A stretch of DNA of 64,000 nt, taken from positions 1-64,000 of the forward strand of contig NZ_JADPJH010000033.1 of assembly GCF_023073315.1 (NCBI RefSeq), written 5' to 3'. This document shows positions 50,883-59,850 of this stretch, piece by piece. A program made the translations under genes and the position numbers. Origin of the DNA: Bradyrhizobium sp. 1 (lineage in GTDB: Bacteria; Pseudomonadota; Alphaproteobacteria; Rhizobiales; Xanthobacteraceae). Under the pieces are notes generated by a model. That model saw only the letters and a program-made list of their open reading frames with translations, ran no database searches and was not told the origin of the DNA. Positions within the stretch are counted from its first letter, which is position 1; each line of letters begins with the position of its first letter.

Positions 50883-51584
50883 CTATTCTCTGTCCGCCCC
50901 GCCGCGAAACCCCGTCGCCAGCACGTAGCGCTCCGAGGAATCCGCACGGCTCGCGGCGGGCTTGACGTGACGCACCGTCGCAAAATCGCGCTTGAGCTGA
51001 GCGAGCAGCTCGGCGTCGGCGCCGCTCTGGAACGCCTTTGCCAGGAAAGTCCCGCCGGGCTTCAGCACGTCGCAGGCAAAGGCGGCGGCGGTCTCGATCA
51101 GGCCAACGATGCGGAGCTGATCGGTCTTGCGGTGGCCGGTGGTGTTGGCGGCCATGTCGGACATCACGACGTCCGCGCCGCCGTCGAGCATGGCCTTGAG
51201 CTTGTCCGGCGCGTCATTGTCCATGAAATCGAGCTGAGCGAACTCGACGCCGGCAATCTCGGGGATTTCCAACAGGTCGATCGCGATCACCTTGCCCCTA
51301 CCGTCGGCGGAGCCGACACGCTTGGCAGCGATCTGGCTCCAGCCGCCTGGCGCAGCACCAAGGTCGACCACGGCCATGCCTGATTTCAGCAACCTGTATT
51401 TGTCGTCGATCTCGAGCAGCTTGAATGCTGCGCGCGAGCGATAGCCCAGCGCCTTCGCCTTGACGACGTAGGGATCGTTGAGCTGCCGCTCCAGCCAGAG
51501 TTTCGACGACAATTTGCGCTTGCCGCCGGTCTTGACCTTGGTTTTGACCTGGACGTGCAAGCGGCCGGTGGTGTCCTTGGCCAT
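50883..51584 (-). CDS. rlmE: 23S rRNA (uridine-2'-O)-methyltransferase
   Basis: 233 residues. The SAM motif is VVDLGAAPGGWSQ, and the KDKE tetrad is visible: Lys in SKLWLERQ, Asp in MSDMAANTTG, Lys in FLAKAFQ and a C-terminal Glu in SSERYVLATG. It methylates U2552 of 23S rRNA in homologues. Its ATG lies one base after the stop of the ppx/gppA-type gene, so the two are an operon. The N-terminal basic tail is somewhat long. Confidence 0.94.
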   Translation of the reverse strand: MAKDTTGRLHVQVKTKVKTGGKRKLSSKLWLERQLNDPYVVKAKALGYRSRAAFKLLEIDDKYRLLKSGMAVVDLGAAPGGWSQIAAKRVGSADGRGKVIAIDLLEIPEIAGVEFAQLDFMDNDAPDKLKAMLDGGADVVMSDMAANTTGHRKTDQLRIVGLIETAAAFACDVLKPGGTFLAKAFQSGADAELLAQLKRDFATVRHVKPAASRADSSERYVLATGFRGGADRE

Positions 51585-51585
51585 C

Positions 51586-52656
51586 TCACCAGCTCCTGAG
51601 CGCGCCGTCTTCGCGCATCATCTCGACCAGCATGCCTTCGCGCAGGCCCCGGTCGGCGACGCGCAGGCGCGGCAGCGGGAACGCGCTCCTGATAGCATCG
51701 AGGATGGCGCAGCCGGCCAGCACGAGATCGGCGCGCTCGACGCTGATGCAGCTATTCGCGGCGCGCTCCTCGTAGCTCATGCCAAGCAGCTTGTTGATGG
51801 TCGCGGTGAGGTCGGAATCGTTCATCCAGATGCTGTCGATGCGGCGGCGGTCGTAGCGCGCGAGATTGAGATGGATGCCGGCGAGCGTCGTCACGGTGCC
51901 GGAGGTGCCGAGCAGATGCATATCCGCGAGTTCGCCGCCGTGCTGTTCGGCGAACGGTGCGACGTGGCGCGCGACCTCGCGCTCCATCGCGGCGTAAATC
52001 TCCGGCGTCACGTCGCGGCCGCCGAACTGTTCGGCAAGCGTGACCACGCCATGCGGGATCGACATCCAGGCTTTTATGCGCGGCTCCGGATTTTGCGGGT
52101 CGCGCTCGATCCGCACCAGCTCGGTCGAGCCGCCGCCAATATCGAACAGGATCGCCCCCCTGCCCCTGGGGTCCACCAGCGGCGAGCAGCCGAGCACGGC
52201 GAGCGAAGCCTCGGTCTCGCGGTCGATCACCTCGAGTTCGATGCCAGTCTCGGCCGCGACGCGGCTGCGGAAACCTTCGGCGTTCGAGGCCGCCCGGCAG
52301 GCTTCGGTCGCGATCAGACGCAGCCGCCTGGCTTTGCGCAGGTTGATCTTGTCGCGGCAGATGCTGAGCGCGACGATGGCGCGCTCGATCGCGGCCTCGC
52401 TGATGCAGCCGGTCGCCGAGACGCCCTCGCCGAGCCGGATGATGCGCGAGAAGGAATCGACCACGCGAAAGCCATCGCTGGTCGGACAGGCAATCAGGAG
52501 CCTGCAATTGTTGGTGCCGAGGTCCAGCGCCGCGTAGACGCCGGTTCCCGCTTGCGCGGGGACGGCCGGTTCGGGGGCCAACGCCACCGCCGCCATCGAC
52601 CCCTCCAGCTCACCGTGCGGCACAAGGCCGTCGCGGAGCCGCGTGTGGTCATTCAT
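51586..52656 (-). CDS. Ppx/GppA-family phosphatase
   Basis: 356 residues of the actin-like ATPase fold. Phosphate loops are ALDLGTNNCRLLIA and LFDIGGGSTELVRI, with GTSGTVTTLAG in between. It acts as an exopolyphosphatase or guanosine pentaphosphatase, with the choice undecided. I start at the ATG at 52656; a longer frame on this strand is only an antisense shadow of the CoxL-like gene. Confidence 0.92.
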   Translation of the reverse strand: MNDHTRLRDGLVPHGELEGSMAAVALAPEPAVPAQAGTGVYAALDLGTNNCRLLIACPTSDGFRVVDSFSRIIRLGEGVSATGCISEAAIERAIVALSICRDKINLRKARRLRLIATEACRAASNAEGFRSRVAAETGIELEVIDRETEASLAVLGCSPLVDPRGRGAILFDIGGGSTELVRIERDPQNPEPRIKAWMSIPHGVVTLAEQFGGRDVTPEIYAAMEREVARHVAPFAEQHGGELADMHLLGTSGTVTTLAGIHLNLARYDRRRIDSIWMNDSDLTATINKLLGMSYEERAANSCISVERADLVLAGCAILDAIRSAFPLPRLRVADRGLREGMLVEMMREDGALRSW

Positions 52657-52866
52657 ACAAACTGTCTTTCCGCGGCCGGTCGGGCCGGTCTGGAATTGCT
52701 TTTTCGCCTGAAACCTTAGCAGCGCGGCAGGCCTGCGCAACAACGCATCACATAGGACCATGCCCATTCGTGCGTTGTCGTGAACGGGTCCGTGGGCTAT
52801 TTTTGAGGGGTCCGGTCCCCCCAAGCGCCCCCAACCGCGCAATTGCCGGCTTTTCAGGTCAATTCC

Positions 52867-55236
52867 ATGCAAGAACACACCAAATCGTCCACGCTCGAAA
52901 ACGCTATTGCACTGCAAAAATACGGCGTCGGGCAGCCGGTCCGCCGCAAGGAGGATGACACGCTGGTGCGCGGCAAGGGCCGCTACACCGACGATTTCAA
53001 CCTGCCCGGCCAAGCCTATGCCGTGGTCGTCCGCTCGACCCATGCCCATGGAATCATCCGCAGCCTCAACACCGACGCCGCCAGGGCGATGCCGGGCGTG
53101 CTCGGCGCGTGGACGGGCAAAGACCTCGACGCCGCCGGCTACGGCCCCTTCACCTGCGGCCTGCCGCTGAAGAGCCGTGACGGCTCGCCACTGCTCCAGA
53201 CCAACCGCCAGCCGCTCGCAACCGACAAGGTCCGCTTCGTCGGCGATCCCGTCGCCTTCGTGGTGGCGGCAACGCTGGCGCAGGCGCGCGACGCGGCCGA
53301 GGCCGTCGAGGTCGATATCGAGCCGCTGCCGGCGGTGACCGACCCCGAGGAAGCCACCCGGCCCGGCGCGCCGCTTCTCTACGACCACATCCCGAACAAC
53401 GTCGCGCTCGACTACCATTATGGCGACATGGAGAAGGTGAACGCGGCCTTTGCCGGCGCCGCCCATGTCACAAAGGTCGACATCGAGAACACCCGCGTGG
53501 CCGTGGTTTCGATGGAGCCGCGCGTGGGACTGGCCTCCTACGACAAGACAACCGAGCGCTACACCATCCAGATGCCGACCCAGGGCGTCGCGGGCAACCG
53601 CGCCAACCTCGCCAAGAACCTGAAGGTGCCGAACGAGAAGGTGCGTATCCTCACCGCCAATGTCGGCGGCTCCTTCGGCATGAAGAACGTCAACTATCCC
53701 GAATACATGTGCATCCTGTATGCGGCGAAGGCGCTGGAACGGCCAGTGAAGTGGCTCGACGAGCGCTCCACCAGCTTCCTCTCCGACAGCCACGGCCGCG
53801 CGCAAAAAATCCATGCCGAACTCGCGCTGGATGCCGAGGGCCACTTCCTCGCGGCAAAGCTCTCGGGCTACGGCAATCTTGGTGCCTACATCACCGGCGT
53901 TGCGCCCAGTCCGCTCTCGCTCAACACCAGCAAGAACTTTTCCAGCGTCTATCGCACGCCGCTGATGGCCGTCGATATCAAGACGGTTTTGACCAACACC
54001 ACGCTGATGGGCGCCTATCGCGGCGCCGGCCGGCCCGAGGCGAACTACTACATGGAGCGGCTGATCGACCGCGCTGCCGACGAGATGGGCATCAACCGCC
54101 TGACGATGCGCAAGCGCAACTTCATCAAGCAGAGCCAGATGCCGTTCGCGGCGTCCTCCGGCGTCACCTATGACAGCGGCGACTTCCAGGCCGTGTTCAA
54201 CAAGGCGCTCGAGATCTCCGACCACGAGAACTTTGCCAAGCGCAAGAAGGACAGCAAGAAGGCCGGCAAGCTGCGCGGCATCGCGGTCGGCTCCTATCTC
54301 GAGGTAACCGCGCCGCCGAGCCCCGAGCTCGGCAAGATCGTGTTCGATGCCGATGGCAGCGTGCAGCTCATCACCGGCACGCTCGATTACGGCCAGGGTC
54401 ACGCATCCGCATTCGCTCAGGTGCTGTGCTCGCAGCTGGGCGTGCCCTTCGACAGCGTCAAGCTGGTGCAGGGCGACAGCGACATCGTCCACACCGGCAA
54501 CGGCACCGGCGGCTCGCGCTCGATCACGGCAAGCGGCCAGGCCATCGTCGAGGCCTCGAAGCTGGTGATCGAGAAAGGCAAGCGAGCGGCTGCGCACATG
54601 CTGGAGGCGTCCGAAGCCGACATCGAATTCGCCGAGGGCAGTTTCACCATCGCCGGCACCGACCGCAGCATCGACATCATGGAGCTCGCCAAGAAGCTGC
54701 ATGACGGCAAGACGCCGGACGGCGTCCCTGACTCACTCGACGTCGATCACACCAGCGAGCCGGTGCCGTCCGCGTTCCCGAACGGCTGCCATGTCGCCGA
54801 AGTGGAGATCGATCCGGAGACCGGCGTCGTGCAGATCGTGCGCTACAGCGCGGTGAACGATTTCGGCACGGTGATCAACCCGATGCTGGTCGCTGGCCAG
54901 CTCCATGGTGGCGTCGTCCAGGGTATCGGCCAGGCGCTGATGGAGCACGTCCGTTACGACGAGAGCGGCCAGCCGATCACGGGCTCGCTGATGGACTACG
55001 CCCTGCCCCGCGCTGAGGACGTGCCGTTCATGGAGGTCGGCGATCACCCGGTGCCGGCGACAACCAATCCGCTCGGCAGCAAGGGCTGCGGCGAAGCCGG
55101 CTGCGCCGGCAGCCTGTCGACGGTGGTGAATGCCGTGGTCGATGCGCTGTCAGACTACGGCATCAAGCACATCGACATGCCGCTAACCCCGGAAAAGGTG
55201 TGGCGCGCGATCCAGGATGCGAAGGGCGCGGCATAG
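52867..55236 (+). CDS. Molybdenum hydroxylase large subunit, CoxL form II-like
   Basis: 789 residues of the xanthine dehydrogenase family. The active-site loop is AYRGAGR (383-389), the form II signature, not the AYRCSFR of true form I CO dehydrogenase. The molybdenum-base Glu is E743 in GCGEAGCAG, and GGSFGMKN is present. It would need an FAD (CoxM) and a 2Fe-2S (CoxS) subunit, but neither is nearby. I chose the ATG at 52867 over an in-frame TTG upstream. Substrate unknown. Confidence 0.92.
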   Translation: MQEHTKSSTLENAIALQKYGVGQPVRRKEDDTLVRGKGRYTDDFNLPGQAYAVVVRSTHAHGIIRSLNTDAARAMPGVLGAWTGKDLDAAGYGPFTCGLPLKSRDGSPLLQTNRQPLATDKVRFVGDPVAFVVAATLAQARDAAEAVEVDIEPLPAVTDPEEATRPGAPLLYDHIPNNVALDYHYGDMEKVNAAFAGAAHVTKVDIENTRVAVVSMEPRVGLASYDKTTERYTIQMPTQGVAGNRANLAKNLKVPNEKVRILTANVGGSFGMKNVNYPEYMCILYAAKALERPVKWLDERSTSFLSDSHGRAQKIHAELALDAEGHFLAAKLSGYGNLGAYITGVAPSPLSLNTSKNFSSVYRTPLMAVDIKTVLTNTTLMGAYRGAGRPEANYYMERLIDRAADEMGINRLTMRKRNFIKQSQMPFAASSGVTYDSGDFQAVFNKALEISDHENFAKRKKDSKKAGKLRGIAVGSYLEVTAPPSPELGKIVFDADGSVQLITGTLDYGQGHASAFAQVLCSQLGVPFDSVKLVQGDSDIVHTGNGTGGSRSITASGQAIVEASKLVIEKGKRAAAHMLEASEADIEFAEGSFTIAGTDRSIDIMELAKKLHDGKTPDGVPDSLDVDHTSEPVPSAFPNGCHVAEVEIDPETGVVQIVRYSAVNDFGTVINPMLVAGQLHGGVVQGIGQALMEHVRYDESGQPITGSLMDYALPRAEDVPFMEVGDHPVPATTNPLGSKGCGEAGCAGSLSTVVNAVVDALSDYGIKHIDMPLTPEKVWRAIQDAKGAA

Positions 55237-55268
55237 GGGAGACCCCGCCTTCCACTTCCACAAACTCC

Positions 55269-55373
55269 GCTGTCATCGTCCGCGAAGGCGGACGATCCAG
55301 TATTCCAGAGACGGTCGTGGGATACGGAGAAGCCGCGGCGTACTGGATTCCCGCCTTCGCGGGAAATGACAGC
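55269..55373. repeat. Inverted intergenic repeat (TGTCATCGTCCGCGAAGGCGG family)
   Basis: Outer arms GCTGTCAT (55269-55276) and ATGACAGC (55366-55373); inner parts GTCCGCGAAGGCGGAC and TCCCGCCTTCGCGGGA form their own hairpins, and ATCCAGTA pairs with TACTGGAT. The structure is palindromic at three levels, like a REP-type or small MITE element. Confidence 0.7.
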
Positions 55374-55401
55374 GAATGTGAGGACGCGCGGTGCCTCTTA
55401 T

Positions 55402-56202
55402 CTAAGCCGCCGCCTGCTCGCGCGGCTGGTAGATCGCGGTGTGCTGGCAATGCGCCAACGGCGTCGTGCCGTTGGCGACGACGAGCGCGTCGAGCTCGAC
55501 GAAGCGGTGGCCTTTCTTCTCGTAGTTCGCGGTGACCTTCGCCCGCGCGACCATCTCGTCGCCGGCGCGTGCGGCGGACAGCAGCTGCATACGGCTGCCG
55601 ACATGGATCCACGGGCCCAGAATGGTGTTGTCGACGAGGACGCGGTTCATCACGCGCTGGATCAGCCCGGGATGGCCGAGCCCCTCGCGCGCAAAGACCG
55701 GATCGGTCTCCCTGATGTCGGCGAGATAGTCGGTCGCATCCTGCCCGGCCCAGCGCCGGGGCGCCGTGCCCAGCCATTTGCCCGTCTCGAACGTCGCGGG
55801 GCTAACCGGCTTGCGCTCGGTGACAGGCGGGACCGCAACATAGTCGCTCAGTGACACCAGCGGGGCGGCGGCTGGCAGCGAGGCCGTTCCGGTGGCACAA
55901 AGCTCGGTGCGGCTGAACACCTCGATCGTGAGCAGGCCGTTGTGCTCGGTCGCATCGACGTCCGCGGTCTCGCCGTCATAGACCGGCTTGATGAAGCGGG
56001 CCTCGACCAGCCCGCGCGACAGGAAATCTCGCCCCCAGCGCGCCACCGGCACGTGCATCATATAGGCGAAAACATCGACGCCCGGGACCAGCCCACCGGA
56101 AAAGCCGAAGCGGCGTGCGACCGTGTCGTCATGCATCTTGTTTTCGGACTGTTTGGCGGTGTTGTAGGCCTCGACACGCCAGGTTTCGAGCCGGTTCGGC
56201 AT
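55402..56202 (-). CDS. MaoC-like hotdog-fold protein
   Basis: 266 residues, double-hotdog length. The N-terminal half has KMHDDTVARRFGFSGGLVPG and the second half GSRMQLLSAARAGDEMVARAKVTANY, as in acyl dehydratase/thioesterase-type proteins. I chose the ATG at 56202, which follows AGGAAGG; an open frame further upstream lacks similarity. Catalytic residues are not clear, so it may be a dehydratase-like protein of unknown substrate. Confidence 0.72.
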   Translation of the reverse strand: MPNRLETWRVEAYNTAKQSENKMHDDTVARRFGFSGGLVPGVDVFAYMMHVPVARWGRDFLSRGLVEARFIKPVYDGETADVDATEHNGLLTIEVFSRTELCATGTASLPAAAPLVSLSDYVAVPPVTERKPVSPATFETGKWLGTAPRRWAGQDATDYLADIRETDPVFAREGLGHPGLIQRVMNRVLVDNTILGPWIHVGSRMQLLSAARAGDEMVARAKVTANYEKKGHRFVELDALVVANGTTPLAHCQHTAIYQPREQAAA

Positions 56203-56356
56203 GGGGTCACCCTTCCTCATTTTTTGCCTGTATTCTTGTTGTTTCGGGACCGATGGTAGGCCCCGAGGAACCGGGGTCAATCCCCTCGCCTTTGCGCTCC
56301 GGATGGGGTACCACGCGCGGGCTGCGGAACCGCTTCGCAAGCCCCATTTACGGATA

Positions 56357-56854
56357 ATGACGAACCCTCAAAACACCACCCGTATCTACGTCGACGCCGA
56401 CGCCTGCCCCGTCAAGGACGAGATCTATCGCGTCGCCGGCAGGCACGGCTTGCCGGTGAGCGTGGTCGCCGGCAATTTCATCCGCGTACCGCAAGACCCG
56501 CTGATCGAGCGGGTGGCCGCGGGTGCCGGCATGGATGCCGCCGACGACTGGATCGCGGAACGCGCGGGTCCCGGCGATATCGTCATCACCTCGGATATTC
56601 CGCTCGCGAGCCGCTGCGTGAAAGCCGGGGCCGATGTGATTGCATCGAACGGCAAGCCGTTCACCGAAGAATCGATCGGAATGACGCTCGCGGTCCGCAA
56701 CCTGATGACGGATTTGCGCTCGGCGGGCGAAGTCACGGGCGGTCCGAAATCGTTTGCACCACGCGACCGCTCGACGTTTCTGTCGACGCTCGACCAGACC
56801 ATCCGCCGCATTCAGCGCCGCCGCGCCGATCAGGCCGCAACAAGACAGGACTGA
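56357..56854 (+). CDS. YaiI/YqxD-family (DUF188) protein
   Basis: 165 residues. IYVDADACPVKDEIYRVA is the N-terminal signature of this PIN-like family, followed by DDWIAERAGPGDIVITSDIP and TEESIG. The acidic residues may hold a metal. Cellular role is not established. The start at 56357 places the conserved IYVDADACP at residue 10. It precedes the ABC-F gene by eight bases. Confidence 0.93.
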   Translation: MTNPQNTTRIYVDADACPVKDEIYRVAGRHGLPVSVVAGNFIRVPQDPLIERVAAGAGMDAADDWIAERAGPGDIVITSDIPLASRCVKAGADVIASNGKPFTEESIGMTLAVRNLMTDLRSAGEVTGGPKSFAPRDRSTFLSTLDQTIRRIQRRRADQAATRQD

Positions 56855-56862
56855 GACACCGC

Positions 56863-58668
56863 ATGGCGCCACCGCTGATTCAACTGCGCGACATCAAGCT
56901 GACTTTTGGCGGCACGCCGCTTCTGGCGAGCGTCGAACTGTCGGTTTCGACCGGCGAACGCGTCTGCCTGATTGGCCGCAACGGTTCGGGCAAATCGACG
57001 CTGCTCAAGATCGCCGCCGGCCTGGTCGAGCCTGATGGCGGCAGCCGTTTCGTGCAGCCCGGCGCCACCATCCGCTATTTGCCGCAGGAGCCGGATTTTT
57101 CCGGCTTCTCCACCACACTGGCCTATGTCGAGGCCGGCCTTAATGCCGGCGACGATCACTATCAGGCGCGCTATCTGGTCGAACAGCTCGGTCTCAGCGG
57201 CGAAGAAGATCCCGCGCATGTCTCCGGCGGCGAAGCGCGCCGCGCCGCGCTGGCGCGCGTGCTGGCGCCCTCGCCCGATATCCTGCTGCTGGACGAGCCA
57301 ACCAACCATCTGGATCTGACGACCATCGAATGGCTGGAGGGCGAACTGGAGAGCCGCCGCTGCGCGCTGGTGATCATCAGCCACGATCGGCGCTTCCTCA
57401 GCAATCTCTCGCGCAGCACTGCCTGGCTCGACCGCGGCCAGATCCGGCAGATCGACCGGGGCTTCAGTGCGTTTGAGGCCTGGCGCGACGAGGTGCTCGC
57501 GGAGGAAGAGCGCGACCAGCACAAGCTCGACCGCAAGATCGTCAACGAGGAGCACTGGTTGCGCTACGGCGTCTCCGGCCGTCGCAAACGCAACGTCAAG
57601 CGGCTTGGGAACCTGCACGCGCTACGCGACCAGCGCCGCACCCATCGCGGCGCGACCGGCAGCGCCAACCTCGCGGCTGCCGAAGCCGACAAGTCCGGCA
57701 AGCTCGTCATCGAGGCAAAAAATATCAGCCGGTCCTATGGCGAACGAAAGATCGTCGACGACTTTTCGATCCGCGTCCAGCGCGGCGATCGCATCGGCAT
57801 CGTCGGCCCGAACGGTGCCGGCAAGACCACGCTGATCGAGATGCTGACCGGCGGCAGCGCACCGGACAGCGGCAGCATACGGCTCGGCGCCAACATCGAG
57901 ATGGCGACGCTCGACCAGCATCGCGAAAGTCTCGATCCCAAATCGACGCTGGCAGAGGCGCTGACCGGCGGCCGCGGCGACCACGTCATGGTCGGCGGCA
58001 AGCCGAAGCATGTCGTCAGCTACATGAAGGACTTCTTGTTCGCCCAGGAGCAAATGCGCACGCCGCTGGAGGTGCTTTCCGGGGGCGAGCGCGGCCGGCT
58101 GATGCTGGCACGCGCGCTGGCGAAGCCCTCCAACCTCCTGGTGCTGGACGAGCCGACCAACGACCTCGACCTCGAGACCCTTGACGTCCTCGAGGAAATG
58201 CTCGGCGACTACGAGGGCACCGTGATTCTGATCAGCCATGATCGCGATTTTCTCGACCGCGTGGTGACGTCGGTGATCGTGCCCGAGGGCAACGGACGCT
58301 GGCTCGAATATGCCGGCGGTTACACCGACATGCTGGCCCAGCGTGGCGTCGACTTGAAGCGCGCCACGGCGAAGGTCGCCGAAGAGAAACGAGAGTCGCG
58401 GTCAGTCGCGCCTTCCGGTGTCACGAAACGGCGGTTGACCTTCAACGAGCAACACGCGCTGGAGACACTGCCCAAGACCATCGCCAAGCTGCAGGCCGAG
58501 ATCGCCAAGCAGCAGCGCTTCCTTGACGACCCCGATCTCTTCCGCAAGGATCGCAAGCGCTTCGACCAGGCCTCTGACGCTCTGACGAAGGCGCAAAAAG
58601 AACTGGCCGAGGCCGAGGACAAATGGCTGGAGCTCGAAGTGCTCCGCGAAGAAATCGAACAGGCTTAA
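56863..58668 (+). CDS. ABC-F family ATPase (Uup-like)
   Basis: 601 residues, two ABC domains without membrane parts. Walker A: GRNGSGKST and GPNGAGKTT; signatures VSGGEARRAALARV and LSGGERGRLMLARA; Walker B LLLDEPTNHLD and LVLDEPTNDLD. A linker at about 230-280 and a C-terminal coiled coil (about 510-600, many Lys/Glu/Gln) match Uup. It acts on ribosomes or DNA structures; the precise role is not shown here. Confidence 0.93.
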   Translation: MAPPLIQLRDIKLTFGGTPLLASVELSVSTGERVCLIGRNGSGKSTLLKIAAGLVEPDGGSRFVQPGATIRYLPQEPDFSGFSTTLAYVEAGLNAGDDHYQARYLVEQLGLSGEEDPAHVSGGEARRAALARVLAPSPDILLLDEPTNHLDLTTIEWLEGELESRRCALVIISHDRRFLSNLSRSTAWLDRGQIRQIDRGFSAFEAWRDEVLAEEERDQHKLDRKIVNEEHWLRYGVSGRRKRNVKRLGNLHALRDQRRTHRGATGSANLAAAEADKSGKLVIEAKNISRSYGERKIVDDFSIRVQRGDRIGIVGPNGAGKTTLIEMLTGGSAPDSGSIRLGANIEMATLDQHRESLDPKSTLAEALTGGRGDHVMVGGKPKHVVSYMKDFLFAQEQMRTPLEVLSGGERGRLMLARALAKPSNLLVLDEPTNDLDLETLDVLEEMLGDYEGTVILISHDRDFLDRVVTSVIVPEGNGRWLEYAGGYTDMLAQRGVDLKRATAKVAEEKRESRSVAPSGVTKRRLTFNEQHALETLPKTIAKLQAEIAKQQRFLDDPDLFRKDRKRFDQASDALTKAQKELAEAEDKWLELEVLREEIEQA

Positions 58669-58671
58669 ATC

Positions 58672-59751
58672 ATGACCACGACCCTCGCCGCAAAGATCGC
58701 ACGTGAATACGGCACTCCCTGCGCCGTCATCGACATGGACAAGGTGGAGCGCAACATCGCGCGGATCCAGAAGGCCTGCGACGACGCCGGCGTCGCCAAC
58801 CGTCCCCACATCAAGACGCACAAGAACCCGACCATCGCAAAAATGCAGGTCGCGGCCGGTGCCAAGGGCATCACCTGCCAGAAGCTCGGCGAAGCCGAGA
58901 TCATGGCCAATGCCGGCATCGACGACATCCTGATCAGCTACAATCTGCTCGGCGAAGAGAAGATGGCGCGGCTCGGCGCGCTCCAGGCAAAAGCCAACAT
59001 GACGGTCGCCGCCGACAATTCGACGGTCGTTGCCGGCTTGCCGAAGGCCGCCGCGGCCTCGGGCCGTCCGCTCTCGGTCGTCGTCGAATGCGACACGGGC
59101 CGCAAGCGCGCGGGCGTCGAGACGCCGGCCGAGGCGATCGCGCTGGCCCGCGAGATCGCCGCGTTCCAGGGGCTGCAATTCGCGGGCTTCATGATGTACC
59201 CGACCGAGACCGGCTGGGGCGATGCGCAGACGTTCTTCGATGAGGCGCTGGCCGGCGTGCGTGCGCATGGGCTCGATGCAAAAATCGTCTCGACCGGCGG
59301 CACGCCGAACCTGAAGAACATCGGCAAGCTCAAGGGCGGCACCGAGCACCGCTTCGGCACCTACATCTATAACGATCGCATGCAGGTCGCGGCCGGCTCG
59401 GCGACCTGGGACGATTGCGCACTCCACATCTATTCGACGGTGGTGAGCCGCGCCGCGCCCGAGCGCGGCATTCTGGATGCCGGCTCGAAGACGCTGACCA
59501 CGGACACCGGCGGCCTCGACGGCCACGGCCTGATCCTGGAGCATCCCGAAGCCAAGATCGCGCGCTTCGCCGAGGAGCACGGCTTCCTCGACCTCTCCCG
59601 CAGCAACACGCGGCCGAATGTCGGCGACGTCGTGCGGATCGTGCCCAATCACGTCTGCGTCGTCGTCAATATGATGGACGAGGTGGTGATGGTCCGCGGC
59701 GAGGAGATCATCGGCACGCTGCCGGTGGCAGCGCGCGGCAAGCTGCGGTAG
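58672..59751 (+). CDS. DSD1-family PLP enzyme (D-threonine aldolase-like)
   Basis: 359 residues. PLP site PHIKTHKNPT, barrel elements VVVECDTGRKRAGVETP and the C-terminal metal site PNHVCVVVNMMDE (His and Cys). Length fits D-threonine aldolase rather than the longer deaminase at 38730. It cleaves D-beta-hydroxy amino acids in characterised members. It starts three bases after the ABC-F gene, so is likely co-transcribed. Confidence 0.9.
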   Translation: MTTTLAAKIAREYGTPCAVIDMDKVERNIARIQKACDDAGVANRPHIKTHKNPTIAKMQVAAGAKGITCQKLGEAEIMANAGIDDILISYNLLGEEKMARLGALQAKANMTVAADNSTVVAGLPKAAAASGRPLSVVVECDTGRKRAGVETPAEAIALAREIAAFQGLQFAGFMMYPTETGWGDAQTFFDEALAGVRAHGLDAKIVSTGGTPNLKNIGKLKGGTEHRFGTYIYNDRMQVAAGSATWDDCALHIYSTVVSRAAPERGILDAGSKTLTTDTGGLDGHGLILEHPEAKIARFAEEHGFLDLSRSNTRPNVGDVVRIVPNHVCVVVNMMDEVVMVRGEEIIGTLPVAARGKLR

Positions 59752-59755
59752 GTGC

Positions 59756-59850
59756 CGTAGGGTGGGCAAAGCGAAGCGTGCCCACGACTTTCTCGCCGTG
59801 ACCGCGAAAGCTCGTGGGCACGGCGCTTCGCACCTTTGCCCACCCTACGG
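59756..59850. repeat. Hairpin-forming intergenic repeat (GTAGGGTGGGC family), copy 2
   Basis: CCGTAGGGTGGGCAAAG and CTTTGCCCACCCTACGG form perfect 17-base outer arms (59755-59771 and 59834-59850), with inner GCGTGCCCACGA/TCGTGGGCACG. The right arm supplies the stop codon of the flavoprotein gene. The other copy is at 35034-35123. Confidence 0.78.

Noticed and set aside
50657..50900. Protein-like minus-strand stretches between the MFS and rlmE genes
   Set aside because: Two frames look partly protein-like, as in a decayed gene, but there is no start, ribosome site or recognisable family.
51586..54702. A 1,038-codon minus-strand open frame
   Set aside because: The upstream two thirds is the antisense shadow of the CoxL-like gene and has no protein-like pattern; the phosphatase begins at 52656.
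52867..55236. Calling the molybdoenzyme a true CO dehydrogenase
   Set aside because: The active-site loop is AYRGAGR, not AYRCSFR, and the small and medium subunits are absent.
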